Of a DNA stretch of 39,245 bases, positions 15,607 to 24,498 are shown one piece after another. This DNA comes from Candidatus Saccharimonadota bacterium (GTDB lineage Bacteria > Patescibacteriota > Saccharimonadia > Saccharimonadales > JAGQMS01). Every line of letters starts with the position of its first letter. The first letter of the stretch is position 1. Under the pieces are notes generated by a model that ran no database searches, was not told the DNA's origin, and saw only the letters and a program-made list of their open reading frames with translations. A program made the position numbers and the translations under genes. The stretch is taken from NCBI GenBank assembly GCA_020428535.1, contig JAGQMS010000007.1, positions 1 to 39,245 on the forward strand, given 5' to 3'.

Positions 15607-16825
15607 TGGCGTGAACTAGTCTCCACCAGAGATTCGGTTTGGGGATATCTTCGCCTAGGACTATGTCGTAAGATTTCCCGGAAATTTCTATTGTTCCTAC
15701 TTTGTCGCCTTTCAGACCTTTTCGTATCGGCTCAATTTTCATATCCCCCGAGATGCCCTGCCCCTTCCAGCGGTTCACAACTACGTCTTCATTTGTCGAA
15801 GCTTCGGTAGCCTGACCCCAAGGTGAATTAAATTGAGTAATAGCTTGGGTAGCTGAGTAAATTTTCACGTTTTGATAACCTGACTCTAGGTCTTTGAATA
15901 GATTAGTAACAACCCTATTTGCTTCATCCCTACTAGGTTGCCCGAAAACAATAGCATAAATCTTTATCTTTTGGTCATAATCCACAATCTCTTTGCCAGC
16001 GACAAGACAAAACCCTGCTTCATTTGTATTCCCAGTCTTGAAGCCTATAACAGATGGGTCTGAAAGAAGTTTATTAGTGTTAGCCACACTCTGTCCATCC
16101 AAAAATGTGAACGATTGCTGCTTGACAATAGTAGATAGGGTTGGTGAGTCTGTAATTAATTTTGCAACTTTCAGCATGTCCTCTGCTGATGTTTTGGTAT
16201 CTACACTCAGCCCGCTAGCATCGCTAATTTTTGTACTCCTTAGACCTATTTGAGCAATGTATTCATTTGCAATTTTGAGATAATTATCCGTCGTTCCAAA
16301 CGCCCACTTCGCGAGCTTATTTGCAATGTTATTAGCAGAATCTACTAACATGGCGTCTAGAGCTTGCCTATAGGTTATGTGCCCACCGTCAGGTACATAA
16401 AGTGCTGAACCATCGACTGCCAAAATATCATTGTAGTCACGTACATCGTCGGCATTAAAATATATATCTTCCCCGTTTGAATCTGGGGGCAGTGGAAACT
16501 GATTCAACACAACCAGTGCAGTGATTAACTTTATAGTGCTCGCACTTGGCACCGAAACACTCCCATTTATAGAGGCTAGATATGAGTCATTCAAGCTATC
16601 ACCTATAGTCGCTGAACCTGATGAGGGCCATTGAATGGCAACTTTCTCATGTTCGACGCCAATGTCTCTTTGTTCAGGCGTATATACGGGCTGAACGAGA
16701 AAAGCCATAGTAATATAGGCGACAACAATTATTAAGATGGGGATGAATCTAATAAATTTCTTTTTGAATTTTCGTTTTTGTCTTTCCCGTTGCTTCATAT
16801 AAACATTCGGGTGTATGACTCTCAT
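15581..16825 (-). CDS. D-alanyl-D-alanine carboxypeptidase (peptidase S11, PBP5-like)
   Basis: This 414-aa membrane-anchored serine peptidase trims the terminal D-Ala from peptidoglycan stem peptides. A basic N-terminus (KQRERQKRKFKKKFIRF) precedes one membrane segment (about 28-46), and the catalytic domain faces outward. The active-site SxxK is S-T-I-K near residue 96, followed by the SAN triad (VDSANNIANKL) and KTG (IGFKTGNTNEAG). A C-terminal segment of about 90 residues follows the enzyme core. The start was set at ATG 16825; an in-frame TTG 36 bases upstream has no ribosome-binding site, while AAAGGA lies 12 nt before the ATG. It diverges from rpmE, sharing a gap of about 136 nt. Confidence 0.92.
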   Translation of the reverse strand: MRVIHPNVYMKQRERQKRKFKKKFIRFIPILIIVVAYITMAFLVQPVYTPEQRDIGVEHEKVAIQWPSSGSATIGDSLNDSYLASINGSVSVPSASTIKLITALVVLNQFPLPPDSNGEDIYFNADDVRDYNDILAVDGSALYVPDGGHITYRQALDAMLVDSANNIANKLAKWAFGTTDNYLKIANEYIAQIGLRSTKISDASGLSVDTKTSAEDMLKVAKLITDSPTLSTIVKQQSFTFLDGQSVANTNKLLSDPSVIGFKTGNTNEAGFCLVAGKEIVDYDQKIKIYAIVFGQPSRDEANRVVTNLFKDLESGYQNVKIYSATQAITQFNSPWGQATEASTNEDVVVNRWKGQGISGDMKIEPIRKGLKGDKVGTIEISGKSYDIVLGEDIPKPNLWWRLVHAIDFIKEKI

Positions 16826-16865
16826 ATGAATAGCGTATCCTTTGTCATCAATCTGCGTCAAGCTA

Positions 16866-16894
16866 TTTACAAATAACTACCTCTGTTGTAAAAT
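16866..16894 (+). promoter_or_regulatory. Promoter of rpmE
   Basis: -35 TTTACA (16866-16871), 17-nt spacer, -10 TAAAAT (16889-16894). Transcription would begin near 16901, giving a leader of about 60 nt that holds the candidate L31 leader hairpin. Confidence 0.55.
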
Positions 16895-16913
16895 CTATCA
16901 ATACACTATTTAA

Positions 16914-16950
16914 GCCGACTGCAATAAAGATAGTTGCTAACCGGCAGGAG
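16914..16950 (+). ncRNA. Candidate L31 (rpmE) leader hairpin touching the ribosome-binding site
   Basis: GCCG (16914-16917) pairs with CGGC (16942-16945), and inside it GCAA (16921-16924) pairs with TTGC (16934-16937), leaving internal loops ACT and TAAC and a 9-nt apical loop. The 3' arm directly abuts the AGGAG Shine-Dalgarno (16946-16950). L31 leader RNAs are known in several bacterial phyla; membership here is inference. Confidence 0.5.
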
Positions 16951-16961
16951 ATACTCACTAG

Positions 16962-17318
16962 ATGAAGAAAGAAATACACCCACAAGACTATAGATTTGTA
17001 GTCTTTGAAGACTTAAATAATGGTTTTAAGATATTAACCCGCTCAACCGCAAAAGCCGAAGAAACCACTAAATGGGAAGATGGAAATGAATACCCATTGA
17101 TTAAAGTACATATTTCATCAAGCTCCCACCCCTTCTTTACTGGTCAGGAAAAGCTTGTTGATATCGAAGGTCGTGTTGATAAGTTCAAGGCTCGTAGAGA
17201 AGCTGCTGAAAAAGCAAAGGCTGAGGCGCTTGCTCGAGCAAAATCTGGCTCAAAGAAAACTTCTAGCAAGCAAAACGAAACCCAGAAAATGGGCCGCCTA
17301 GTCTCAAATAAGAAATAG
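16962..17318 (+). CDS. rpmE: 50S ribosomal protein L31 (type B) with charged C-terminal extension
   Basis: Residues 1-72 match L31: [21 protein letters not shown], then the conserved [16 protein letters not shown] and VDKF. It lacks the CxxC zinc ligands, so it is the cysteine-free (type B, RpmE2-like) form. The protein is 118 aa against the usual 80-90. The extra C-terminal 45 or so residues are Lys/Ala-rich and likely helical then disordered ([20 protein letters not shown], then Ser/Lys-rich). It is followed by a good intrinsic terminator and then prfA-prmC, a common arrangement. Confidence 0.93.
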   Translation: MKKEIHPQDYRFVVFEDLNNGFKILTRSTAKAEETTKWEDGNEYPLIKVHISSSSHPFFTGQEKLVDIEGRVDKFKARREAAEKAKAEALARAKSGSKKTSSKQNETQKMGRLVSNKK

Positions 17319-17333
17319 CTAGAGCTACACTTC

Positions 17334-17377
17334 CCACGTCTTTTGAAGTTCTCATCAAAAAGACGTGGTTTTTGTTT
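17334..17377 (+). terminator. Intrinsic terminator after rpmE
   Basis: CCACGTCTTTT (17334-17344) pairs with AAAAGACGTGG (17358-17368) as an 11-bp stem, followed by TTTTTGTTT. It separates rpmE from prfA. Confidence 0.85.
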
Positions 17378-17403
17378 ATACTAGTAGTTAAGAGGGATAA
17401 GAA

Positions 17404-18456
17404 ATGAATAAGGAAGAACAGCTTCGGAGCGAATTAGAAGAAATCACCAAGCGGACCAGCGATCCTTCTATTTTTAGTTCACCAGAATACCCCAAACTTG
17501 CTAAACGCCAGGCTTTCTTAGAAAACGTACTTTCTACATATGACGAACTTAAGCGGATCACCGCAAACCTAAAGGAAGCAGAAGAACTTGCAGGTGGCGG
17601 TGGCGAAATGGCCGATCTTGCTAAATCAGAAATTGAGGATCTCACACCTAAAATTGAAGACTTAAATTCTAAGCTTGAAGAGCTTTTGCTGCCAAGAGAC
17701 CCTCGGGATGATCGAGATTGTATTATCGAAATCCGAGCAGGTGCAGGTGGCGATGAAGCTTCGCTTTTTGCTTCAGAACTTTACCGAATGTATTCTCGAT
17801 ACGCTGAAACTCATAATTTCAAAATCGATTTAATTAGCACCAGTGACTCAGAAGCCGGTGGCTTTAAGGAAATAATCTTCAAAGTTGTTGGCCCAGAGGC
17901 TTACGGAACTTATAAGTTAGAAGCCGGGGTGCATCGTGTGCAAAGAGTCCCCGTGACAGAAAGCCAAGGTAGAATTCACACCTCTACGGTGACCGTGGCA
18001 GTTTTACCAGAAGCGGAAGAAACCGATCTCATAATCAACCCTAGCGACCTGCGTGTCGATGTATACCGTTCCGGAGGCAACGGGGGTCAATCAGTCAATA
18101 CGACAGACTCTGCCGTCCGGATAACTCACATTCCAACGGGCACGGTTGTTGCCATCCAGGATGAGAAATCGCAGATCAAAAACAAAGAAAAGGCCATGGG
18201 CGTATTGCGGTCGCGTCTGTTGCAGGCCAAGATAGATGAAGAAAATGCCAAACTTTCAGCCGAGCGCCGCGCGCTAATAGGTTCAGGGGATAGAAGTGAA
18301 AAAATCCGCACCTACAATTTCCCCCAAGACCGCATCACAGATCACCGTATCGGCTACAGCCGTTCAAATATACCCGGAGCACTAGCTGGAGATATAGAAG
18401 ACCTGATTGACGAGCTTAAAAAAGCGGAGGTCAATCTTCTCCGCTCCGAGAGCTAA
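17404..18456 (+). CDS. prfA: Peptide chain release factor 1
   Basis: RF1 reads UAA and UAG and triggers peptide release. At 350 aa it is full length. It has [18 protein letters not shown], the stop-codon-reading tripeptide P183-V-T185 (PxT type, so RF1 not RF2), and the catalytic GGQ at 227-229 in [42 protein letters not shown] follows. The GGQ glutamine is the substrate of PrmC, whose gene follows by 13 nt. Several genes here end in TAG or TAA, and TGA is also used, so an RF2 gene is expected elsewhere. Confidence 0.98.
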   Translation: MNKEEQLRSELEEITKRTSDPSIFSSPEYPKLAKRQAFLENVLSTYDELKRITANLKEAEELAGGGGEMADLAKSEIEDLTPKIEDLNSKLEELLLPRDPRDDRDCIIEIRAGAGGDEASLFASELYRMYSRYAETHNFKIDLISTSDSEAGGFKEIIFKVVGPEAYGTYKLEAGVHRVQRVPVTESQGRIHTSTVTVAVLPEAEETDLIINPSDLRVDVYRSGGNGGQSVNTTDSAVRITHIPTGTVVAIQDEKSQIKNKEKAMGVLRSRLLQAKIDEENAKLSAERRALIGSGDRSEKIRTYNFPQDRITDHRIGYSRSNIPGALAGDIEDLIDELKKAEVNLLRSES

Positions 18457-18469
18457 TATAGCTGAACTT

Positions 18470-19360
18470 ATGGAACTCAATCTTGGATCATATTTGAAAC
18501 AAGCATCGAAAGCTTTGAAGCACATAGGCCTACCTACTCCAGAATTGGATATTCAGATACTTGTTTCAAGCGTGCTAAAAAAAGAACGAAGTTGGATAAT
18601 TGCAAACCCTGACTTCACCCTCAGCCTAGATCAGATAAAAGAGGTTAATAAATTCCTTTCGAGACGGCTGAACCATGAACCTGTTGCTTATATTTTAGGC
18701 AAAAGTGAATTTTATGGGCGTGAGCTTGCTGTTACTCCTGACACTTTGCAGCCTAGACCAGAGTCTGAAACGATGATAGAACTTCTACTTGAAACAGAAG
18801 GTAGAAGACAGAAGATAGAAGATGGAAGAAGTCTGGTTATTGATGTGGGTACCGGGAGTGGTTGTTTGGCTATAACGGCAGCTTTGGAATTACAGAAACT
18901 CGATGCTAGCAAATCACAACCAGAGACTCGAGATTACTTTGCTATTGATATCTCTCCTGCAGCTCTCAAAGTTGCCCGAAACAATGCGAGAAACTACGGT
19001 GTGAAAATTGCATTTCACCGAGGTAGTCTTCTTGAGCCCATTAGAACACAACTCACGACCAATAACTCACAACTTATCATCCTTGCCAACCTCCCATATG
19101 TTCCGAATGCACACACCATCAACGAAGCTGCTCGCCACGAACCCGACATAGCAATCTTTGGTGGAGAAGATGGATTAGATCTTTACCGTGAGCTTTTTAC
19201 CCAACTCGATAATCACAACTCAAAATCTACAACTGTTTACACTGAGAGCCTGCCTCCACAACATCACTCACTTAAAATATTAGCCCAAAAACATGGATTC
19301 AAGCTAGTTGAAGAACGTGATTTTATACAGGTGTTCTGTAGATCTACTGAGCAGGAGTAG
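18470..19360 (+). CDS. prmC: Release-factor glutamine N5-methyltransferase
   Basis: PrmC (HemK) methylates the GGQ glutamine of RF1/RF2 using S-adenosylmethionine. From the ATG at 18470 it is 296 aa, near the family's usual 280. An N-terminal helical domain is followed by RPESETMIE, the SAM-binding VIDVGTGSGCLAI, and the catalytic motif as NLPYV rather than the common NPPYV; NLPY-type motifs occur in related methyltransferases. The frame stays open 63 bases upstream to a TTG inside prfA, but the family start fits MELNLGSYLKQAS. No strong Shine-Dalgarno is seen, so coupling to prfA is likely. The 3' end overlaps the HtrA gene by 17 nt, tail to tail. Confidence 0.94.
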   Translation: MELNLGSYLKQASKALKHIGLPTPELDIQILVSSVLKKERSWIIANPDFTLSLDQIKEVNKFLSRRLNHEPVAYILGKSEFYGRELAVTPDTLQPRPESETMIELLLETEGRRQKIEDGRSLVIDVGTGSGCLAITAALELQKLDASKSQPETRDYFAIDISPAALKVARNNARNYGVKIAFHRGSLLEPIRTQLTTNNSQLIILANLPYVPNAHTINEAARHEPDIAIFGGEDGLDLYRELFTQLDNHNSKSTTVYTESLPPQHHSLKILAQKHGFKLVEERDFIQVFCRSTEQE

Positions 19361-20516
19361 TGCCAAGAGTAACAGATATTTTTATCTCTTTTCCGTCGCG
19401 CATTACGGTCAGGGTGATTGTGTCCCCAACCTGATACTTCCCTAGCACCGAAACAACATCGTTTTTATCATCAATTTGCTGGTCATCAATTTTAGTGATG
19501 ATGTCTTTCTCTTTAAGGCCTGCTTTTTCTGCAGGACTACCAGAGATAACACTGCTCTGCCCATCTTGAGATGGAGGTAAATAGGCACCAGACTTTACCG
19601 GTAAGTTATATACATAGGCAAATCGATCGTCTATTTGTCGATACCTAACTCCTAGATATGGTCTCTCGATAATTCCTTTTTGGAGAACACTTGATATTTG
19701 ACTCTTGATGTCGTTTATCGGGATCGAGAATCCTAAACTCTGGCCTGTCGAGCTACTGGTTATAGCAGTGTTAATGCCGATAACTTCCCCGCTGAGATCG
19801 ACTAGCGGACCTCCGGAATTACCTTCGTTAATAGCAGCGTCTGTTTGTATCAAGTTTGTGAGGTCTTCGCTTCCGCCATTATCCCCAGCCGTGATGCTCC
19901 TGCCGTAGCCAGAGATAATGCCACTTGTGACGGTGTTTTGAAATTGCCCTAGAGCATTCCCAATTGCAAGCACTTTTTGCCCAACTTGGATCTGTGAAGA
20001 GTCGCCAAAGCGAGCTGGTTTTAGAGTCTTCCCCTTAGTATCGCTAATTTTAATGAAAGCAACGTCGTTTCTTGGGTCTCGGGCAAGAACACTTGCGTCC
20101 AAAACAGTACCGTCAGCTAGTGTCACAGTTACACTCGAAGTTCCAGCTGGGACGACGTGTTTATTAGTCACTATCACCGAATCACTAACTATCACACCAG
20201 TTCCAGCAGCTTGTTGCTGTATATTATTTGTGTAGCCAAAGAAGTTTGTTGTTTGGGTTACGCCTGTCACGTCAATCGATACAACACTTTCACCGACATC
20301 TTTAGCAATTGATGAAAAAACTTCTTCCTCGGTACTGACAATCTGTTGTTTTGTCTCATTTGAGGCATTCATCAATGAATTCACGGGTTGCGTTGATTTT
20401 ACTGCAGCGTAACCACCAAAGAACCCTGCGGCTATTGAGAAGATCAGCAGTATTAAGGTTTTTGAATTTTTTAGAGTTGCATTCTTTATTGAAGTATTGA
20501 ATTTAGATATTTTCAT
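19344..20516 (-). CDS. HtrA/DegP-like serine protease with PDZ domain
   Basis: This 390-aa membrane-anchored protease degrades or refolds damaged envelope proteins. One membrane segment (about 20-38) precedes a linker, then the trypsin-like domain with catalytic triad H120 (VTNKHVV), D151 (DPRNDVAFIKI) and S234 (EGNSGGPL). A single C-terminal PDZ domain (about 290-385) has GSPAEKAGLKEKDIITKID. The layout matches Gram-positive HtrA/DegS-like proteins. A -10 TATACT ends 8 nt before ATG with no Shine-Dalgarno, suggesting a leaderless mRNA. Confidence 0.95.
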   Translation of the reverse strand: MKISKFNTSIKNATLKNSKTLILLIFSIAAGFFGGYAAVKSTQPVNSLMNASNETKQQIVSTEEEVFSSIAKDVGESVVSIDVTGVTQTTNFFGYTNNIQQQAAGTGVIVSDSVIVTNKHVVPAGTSSVTVTLADGTVLDASVLARDPRNDVAFIKISDTKGKTLKPARFGDSSQIQVGQKVLAIGNALGQFQNTVTSGIISGYGRSITAGDNGGSEDLTNLIQTDAAINEGNSGGPLVDLSGEVIGINTAITSSSTGQSLGFSIPINDIKSQISSVLQKGIIERPYLGVRYRQIDDRFAYVYNLPVKSGAYLPPSQDGQSSVISGSPAEKAGLKEKDIITKIDDQQIDDKNDVVSVLGKYQVGDTITLTVMRDGKEIKISVTLGTTPAQ

Positions 20517-20524
20517 ATGGCTTT

Positions 20525-20530
20525 AGTATA
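20525..20530 (-). promoter_or_regulatory. -10 element of the HtrA gene (leaderless type)
   Basis: TATACT on the minus strand ends 8 nt before the ATG. The upstream sequence is T-rich with no convincing -35. Confidence 0.4.
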
Positions 20531-20570
20531 AACATTAAAAACTGAAAAAAATCTTAAAATCCCCAATCAC

Positions 20571-21326
20571 CTAGTAAATTTGTGCCTGCCAGTTTGATTG
20601 CAACAGTATGATTACAATTACAACCACACAAAAAATGATTAGTTGATTACGAAGCCCTTGCCTTAACCCCCGAGTTTTGTGGAGATAGTAGCCAATTCCC
20701 AAAGCATAGCCTATCAATGAAAGTACAAGGGCTATCTGAGGTATGATTCCGGCGTAAATAATATTCCAATGCCCCAATATCAGGGCCATTTCTGCTCCAA
20801 ATAGTCCCCAAACATGAGATAGGCTCCTGTTGGCATCGTCTTCAAAACTATTGAGGAAGTGTCGCGCCGAACTAAAACAAATTAGCCACGCTGCAGATAC
20901 TAGGAAAACTTGGTTTAGCTGACTATGCGATCCAAATAGCTCCACGAGCCCTAGCCCCTGAGCTATAATTGCCTGAAGTCCTATCATGAATACAGACGAT
21001 CTTGGCTTGATAGCTATCAACCAAAAGGCATAAACTGCACCCCAAATAAGCATGTACCGTATCCTCGGGAAGTCATTCATGAACCCCACAATAGATAAGC
21101 CTACGATAATGTCTACCAAGTTTGCTCTTATGTTTGCCAACCAATATCGGGGTCTGACGGCCATCATCCGCCACTTGCTTAGCAAGACCGTCAGAACTGC
21201 AATCCAGCTAAAACCCCTCCACACCATGCCGATAACCAGTACGGGTAGCAATATCAAGTACATCGTATGAAGTACTGTTGCAATCCTAGAAGTAGGATTA
21301 ATTACTGGTATTTTGACTATTTGCAT
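20571..21326 (-). CDS. Polytopic membrane protein of unknown function, overlapping the LCP gene
   Basis: This 251-aa protein has about seven hydrophobic segments spread across its length, with short charged loops such as KWRMMAVRPRYW and the polar FEDDANRSLSHVWG in the middle. I do not recognise a family. The start was set at ATG 21326 because AGGT lies 5 nt upstream; a GTG six bases further upstream is also in frame. The start lies inside the end of the LCP gene (29-nt overlap), so translation is probably coupled. Co-expression with an LCP enzyme suggests a role near cell-wall polymer assembly, which is inference. Confidence 0.75.
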   Translation of the reverse strand: MQIVKIPVINPTSRIATVLHTMYLILLPVLVIGMVWRGFSWIAVLTVLLSKWRMMAVRPRYWLANIRANLVDIIVGLSIVGFMNDFPRIRYMLIWGAVYAFWLIAIKPRSSVFMIGLQAIIAQGLGLVELFGSHSQLNQVFLVSAAWLICFSSARHFLNSFEDDANRSLSHVWGLFGAEMALILGHWNIIYAGIIPQIALVLSLIGYALGIGYYLHKTRGLRQGLRNQLIIFCVVVIVIILLQSNWQAQIY

Positions 21327-22884
21327 CTGCACCTAATACTACGACAAAATCAGCCTGCGCTACAATTCCTTCTGGTATTGGATCAGTAGAAACTGTTGCA
21401 CCAAGTCGTTTTTCTAGATAGTTTTTAGTAAATTTCTTAGCTCCATTGGTATTGTCAAAGATCAGTGTTTTTTGATAATCGGAAGTCGGTGCGCTATCTA
21501 TAATTGTGACGTTATAGCCGTATGATTTTAGCTCATTCGCTTTTTGCGTAGCTAGATTGTCAACTCCTGATCCATTTAGCACTGCAATGGAAGCATTTTC
21601 GGACTTCAAGAAAGGATCGCGGAGCGCATTTCTAACAAAGCTTTGTATATCACTAAAATCTGTTAGCCCTGCCCTCGGCTGAACAATTGACTGGCCGTTA
21701 ACATTTCCTGTTGTTACAAGGGGGTTGGTCTCATCCGTGAGACCGATAGTAGCAATGGACGAACTGGGAATATCTTTAGTTATTTCGTACATCCGCATAA
21801 TCTCCCCAAGAGTGGCATTAACTGAAACATTATTTCCGAGTGCGTCTATCAGCTTGGATACTGTATTAGGGTTAGAAAAGGTTCCTATAGTGAGAATTTT
21901 TTCTTTAATAGCAATCAGCACTAGTCTCTGCCTCTTACCTCTGTCAAAATCACTAGTACTATGCCTTGATTGAGCATAAAGTAGCGCATGTCGACCATCG
22001 AAGTGTTGCAAACCTGCCTTGGCAATCAACGGGTTATTGTCATTATCGGCCATAATGAAGGTGTCGTAGAGATCCTCCTCGACATTAACGTCTACTCCTC
22101 CAATTGCGTCTACACCTTCACGAAAAGCTTCAAAATTCACAAGAGCATGGTAATGAATGGGGATGCCGAGGTACTGTTGGATAGTCTCCTCTAAGGTAGC
22201 AAACCCAGCTTCTTGAGCGTCGGCTTCATTCTTGCCATCATCTAGAGCACTTTGCATGCCCGAGACATAAGCTGCATTTATCTTCATAGACCAGTATCCT
22301 GGTACCGATACCCATAGGTCACGCGGAATTGAGAGAAGCGCAATGTCCTTAGCAACAGGGTCAATACTAGCTACAACAATACTGTCTGTTAAGTCCGCCC
22401 CCGGATGGTCACCCCCACTGTTACCAAGAAGTAAGATATTGATACGTCCATCTCCTTCACCTTTAAGTTTTTCAGGAGCAATATCTGTGCTATAGAGAGT
22501 CGATGAACTACCCCCGCCCTTAAATATTTTCTTTGAAGCTATCCAACCCTTTACAAATAGATAGCCACCAGTTAAAACCCCGAGCACTAGTAGAGTTGCA
22601 AATAGCATTCCGCCAATTTTTAAAACCTTCCTAATGCGGCGCTTTCTCTCTTTCTGAGGTTGCTCAGGTTTATCTATTTTTGTTTCTGTGGCATTTGGTA
22701 CTTCAAAAACGCTTTCTAAATTTGCTTTTTGTTGCGGTGAATCACCGGAGTCAGAAAAATCCGAGAGGTTCCTTTGACCAATACCTCTTACAGGTTGCCC
22801 AATTAATGGGTTATTCGGCCTAAAACCATCAATTGAGCGGTTTTTTGGCACTCGCCCACCATGTTCTTTCTTAATCAAACTCAT
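21298..22884 (-). CDS. LytR-CpsA-Psr (LCP) family protein with C-terminal LytR_C domain
   Basis: LCP enzymes attach undecaprenyl-linked glycopolymers to peptidoglycan. The 528-aa protein has a cytoplasmic N-terminal region of about 85 residues ending in a basic patch (KERKRRIRKVLK), one membrane segment (88-112), and an external LCP domain (about 148-325) with ILLLGNSGG, ADLTDSIVVASID, LLSIPRDLWV (R188, D189) and YAQSRHSTSDFDRGKRQR. A C-terminal LytR_C domain (about 418-515, IAVLNGSGV, then NELKSYGYNVTII) follows, and it ends with an Asn/Ser-rich tail. No Shine-Dalgarno is seen. It is the first gene of a pair with a polytopic membrane protein. Confidence 0.93.
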   Translation of the reverse strand: MSLIKKEHGGRVPKNRSIDGFRPNNPLIGQPVRGIGQRNLSDFSDSGDSPQQKANLESVFEVPNATETKIDKPEQPQKERKRRIRKVLKIGGMLFATLLVLGVLTGGYLFVKGWIASKKIFKGGGSSSTLYSTDIAPEKLKGEGDGRINILLLGNSGGDHPGADLTDSIVVASIDPVAKDIALLSIPRDLWVSVPGYWSMKINAAYVSGMQSALDDGKNEADAQEAGFATLEETIQQYLGIPIHYHALVNFEAFREGVDAIGGVDVNVEEDLYDTFIMADNDNNPLIAKAGLQHFDGRHALLYAQSRHSTSDFDRGKRQRLVLIAIKEKILTIGTFSNPNTVSKLIDALGNNVSVNATLGEIMRMYEITKDIPSSSIATIGLTDETNPLVTTGNVNGQSIVQPRAGLTDFSDIQSFVRNALRDPFLKSENASIAVLNGSGVDNLATQKANELKSYGYNVTIIDSAPTSDYQKTLIFDNTNGAKKFTKNYLEKRLGATVSTDPIPEGIVAQADFVVVLGADANSQNTSN

Positions 22885-22938
22885 TATCTATATAAACACT
22901 TTTTAGTTAAAAATTATTTCTTAAAAGGTATGAATAAT

Positions 22939-22947
22939 ATTATAGCA
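22939..22947 (-). promoter_or_regulatory. Extended -10 promoter of the LCP gene
   Basis: TGC-TATAAT on the minus strand is a consensus extended -10, 54 nt before the LCP start. A divergent extended -10 for the signal peptidase gene lies 25 nt away. Confidence 0.55.
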
Positions 22948-22971
22948 AATAGCTTATTGTTAAACGCTACC

Positions 22972-22980
22972 TGATACAAT
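22972..22980 (+). promoter_or_regulatory. Extended -10 promoter of lepB (leaderless type)
   Basis: TGA-TACAAT ends 8 nt before the ATG at 22989. No Shine-Dalgarno exists in the 8-nt interval, so the transcript probably starts at or beside the AUG. Confidence 0.5.
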
Positions 22981-22988
22981 AAATTAAT

Positions 22989-23624
22989 ATGAATAGTCCC
23001 GAAAACAATCTATCTGAAAATCAAGATATATCTAAAAACGTTGAATCGCCTAATCCGGGGAAACCGTTTTTTAGAGAATTTCTATCTACAGCATTACTAT
23101 TCGCCGGTGCTCTCACAACGGCAATACTTCTAAATATGTTTGTATTTCAGTCATATCAAGTTGATGGCGAAAGTATGGAGCCTACACTTCAAAATAACGA
23201 TAGATTGATTATCTATAAGTTAGATAAAACCGTCGCTAACCTCGAGAAGAAGTCATATATGCCAAAACGGGGTGATGTAATAGTGTTTCATAAACCAAAT
23301 GGAACCAGCGATCAGCTTATTAAAAGAGTAGTCGGGCTCCCTGGTGATCATGTGATCGTTAAAAATGACAAAATCACTGTCTATAACAGCGAAAACCCAA
23401 ATGGCTTCAACCCTGACAAAGCACCATACGGATACGATCTTGAACCCACTTCCGGAAACGTCGATGTCTATGTGGGAAACGACGAAGTGTTCGTATGCGG
23501 CGACAATAGAATCCCAGGAGCGTCTCTAGATTCTAGATCCCTACTTGGTAACGTTCCAACAAAATTGATAGTTGGCAAGTTAGTGCTTAGATATCTGCCC
23601 TTCGGGAATTACAAAGTATTCTAG
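22989..23624 (+). CDS. lepB: Signal peptidase I
   Basis: This 211-aa membrane-bound serine-lysine protease removes Sec signal peptides. After a polar N-terminus of about 30 residues comes one membrane segment (about 32-53), then the catalytic Ser62 in VDGESMEPTL, Lys112 in LIKRVVGLPGD, and the conserved GDNRIPGASLDSR. The single membrane anchor is the Gram-positive type. It is the only plus-strand gene between the LCP gene and parB, and it ends 5 nt from the parB stop, tail to tail. The secreted 1337-aa protein in this window has a signal peptide with an AQA cleavage site it could process. Confidence 0.95.
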   Translation: MNSPENNLSENQDISKNVESPNPGKPFFREFLSTALLFAGALTTAILLNMFVFQSYQVDGESMEPTLQNNDRLIIYKLDKTVANLEKKSYMPKRGDVIVFHKPNGTSDQLIKRVVGLPGDHVIVKNDKITVYNSENPNGFNPDKAPYGYDLEPTSGNVDVYVGNDEVFVCGDNRIPGASLDSRSLLGNVPTKLIVGKLVLRYLPFGNYKVF

Positions 23625-23629
23625 ATTAC

Positions 23630-24496
23630 TTAAGTTAAGCTTTTAAGAAGTTTTTCGAGGTCATTGTCGTCTTGAAAGCTGATGTTTAATGTACCGCCCT
23701 TGGCAGTTCTTTTAATGCGGACCATTCTATTTAATTTCTTAGCTAAAATTTTTGACTGAGGGGTTTCCTGCATAGTTTTATTAACTGCCTTTTCACTTTG
23801 ATCTGGATTTTTTTTGTAAGAATTGACAAAAATCTCCGCCTGCCTAACATTCCAATGCTTATTTAATATGTTCGCAAAAAGTACTTCCTGAGCCTCGGGG
23901 TCGTTATTGAGCGACAATAAACTCCTAGCGTGTCCTTCTGTAATTTGACTTTGACGAAGAGCTTCTTGATACTTTTCGGGAAGTTGCATTAAGCGTGATA
24001 GATTAACCACTGTTGATTCGGCCTTCCCAAGTCTTTTAGCGATTTGTTGATAGCTCTGCCCAAACTCGTCATAAAGCCTTTTTATGCCAGCCGCTTGTTC
24101 AAGTGGGCTTAAGTCTTCACGTTGTATATTTTCTACCAGTGCAATCTCTAGCTGTTCAAGTTCATTTGCCGTACGAACTACAGCAGGCACTTTCGTTAAA
24201 CCTGCTATTTTTGCAGCACGATACCGGCGCTCACCCGCAACAATCACATAGCTGTCTAGGCCGATCTCCACGAGAACAAGTGGCTGGAGTATTCCATGTT
24301 GCTTTATTGAATAAGAAAGTTGTTCAATTTTTTCATTATCAAATAGGGTTCTTGGTTGATTTGACTTCGGTGAGATGAATTCTATAAATATTTCGCGTAC
24401 GCCTGCTCTATCGGTTTTTAGGACTTCATCGCGATCTAAATTTGTCGGGAAAAGTGCATCCAATCCTTTGCCAAGTCCAGTCAACTTCTTTGCCAT
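23630..24496 (-). CDS. parB: Chromosome-partitioning protein ParB
   Basis: ParB binds parS sites and, as a CTP-dependent clamp, spreads on DNA near the origin. The 288-aa protein starts with KLTGLGKGLDALF, then the ParB/Srx domain with GERRYRAAK (CTP-binding box), ENIQREDLSPLEQA, the helix-turn-helix QSYQQIAKRLGKAESTVVNLSRLMQLP, and a C-terminal dimerisation region (MVRIKRTAKGGTLNISFQ). GGAG 7 nt before ATG and only 2 nt after the parA stop indicate an operon. No canonical parS was found in the window. Confidence 0.96.
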   Translation of the reverse strand: MAKKLTGLGKGLDALFPTNLDRDEVLKTDRAGVREIFIEFISPKSNQPRTLFDNEKIEQLSYSIKQHGILQPLVLVEIGLDSYVIVAGERRYRAAKIAGLTKVPAVVRTANELEQLEIALVENIQREDLSPLEQAAGIKRLYDEFGQSYQQIAKRLGKAESTVVNLSRLMQLPEKYQEALRQSQITEGHARSLLSLNNDPEAQEVLFANILNKHWNVRQAEIFVNSYKKNPDQSEKAVNKTMQETPQSKILAKKLNRMVRIKRTAKGGTLNISFQDDNDLEKLLKSLT

Positions 24497-24498
24497 AA

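Noticed and set aside
18407-18469. Upstream TTG start for prmC inside prfA
   Set aside because: It would add 21 residues with no match to the family N-terminus and no ribosome-binding site; ATG 18470 gives the normal length.
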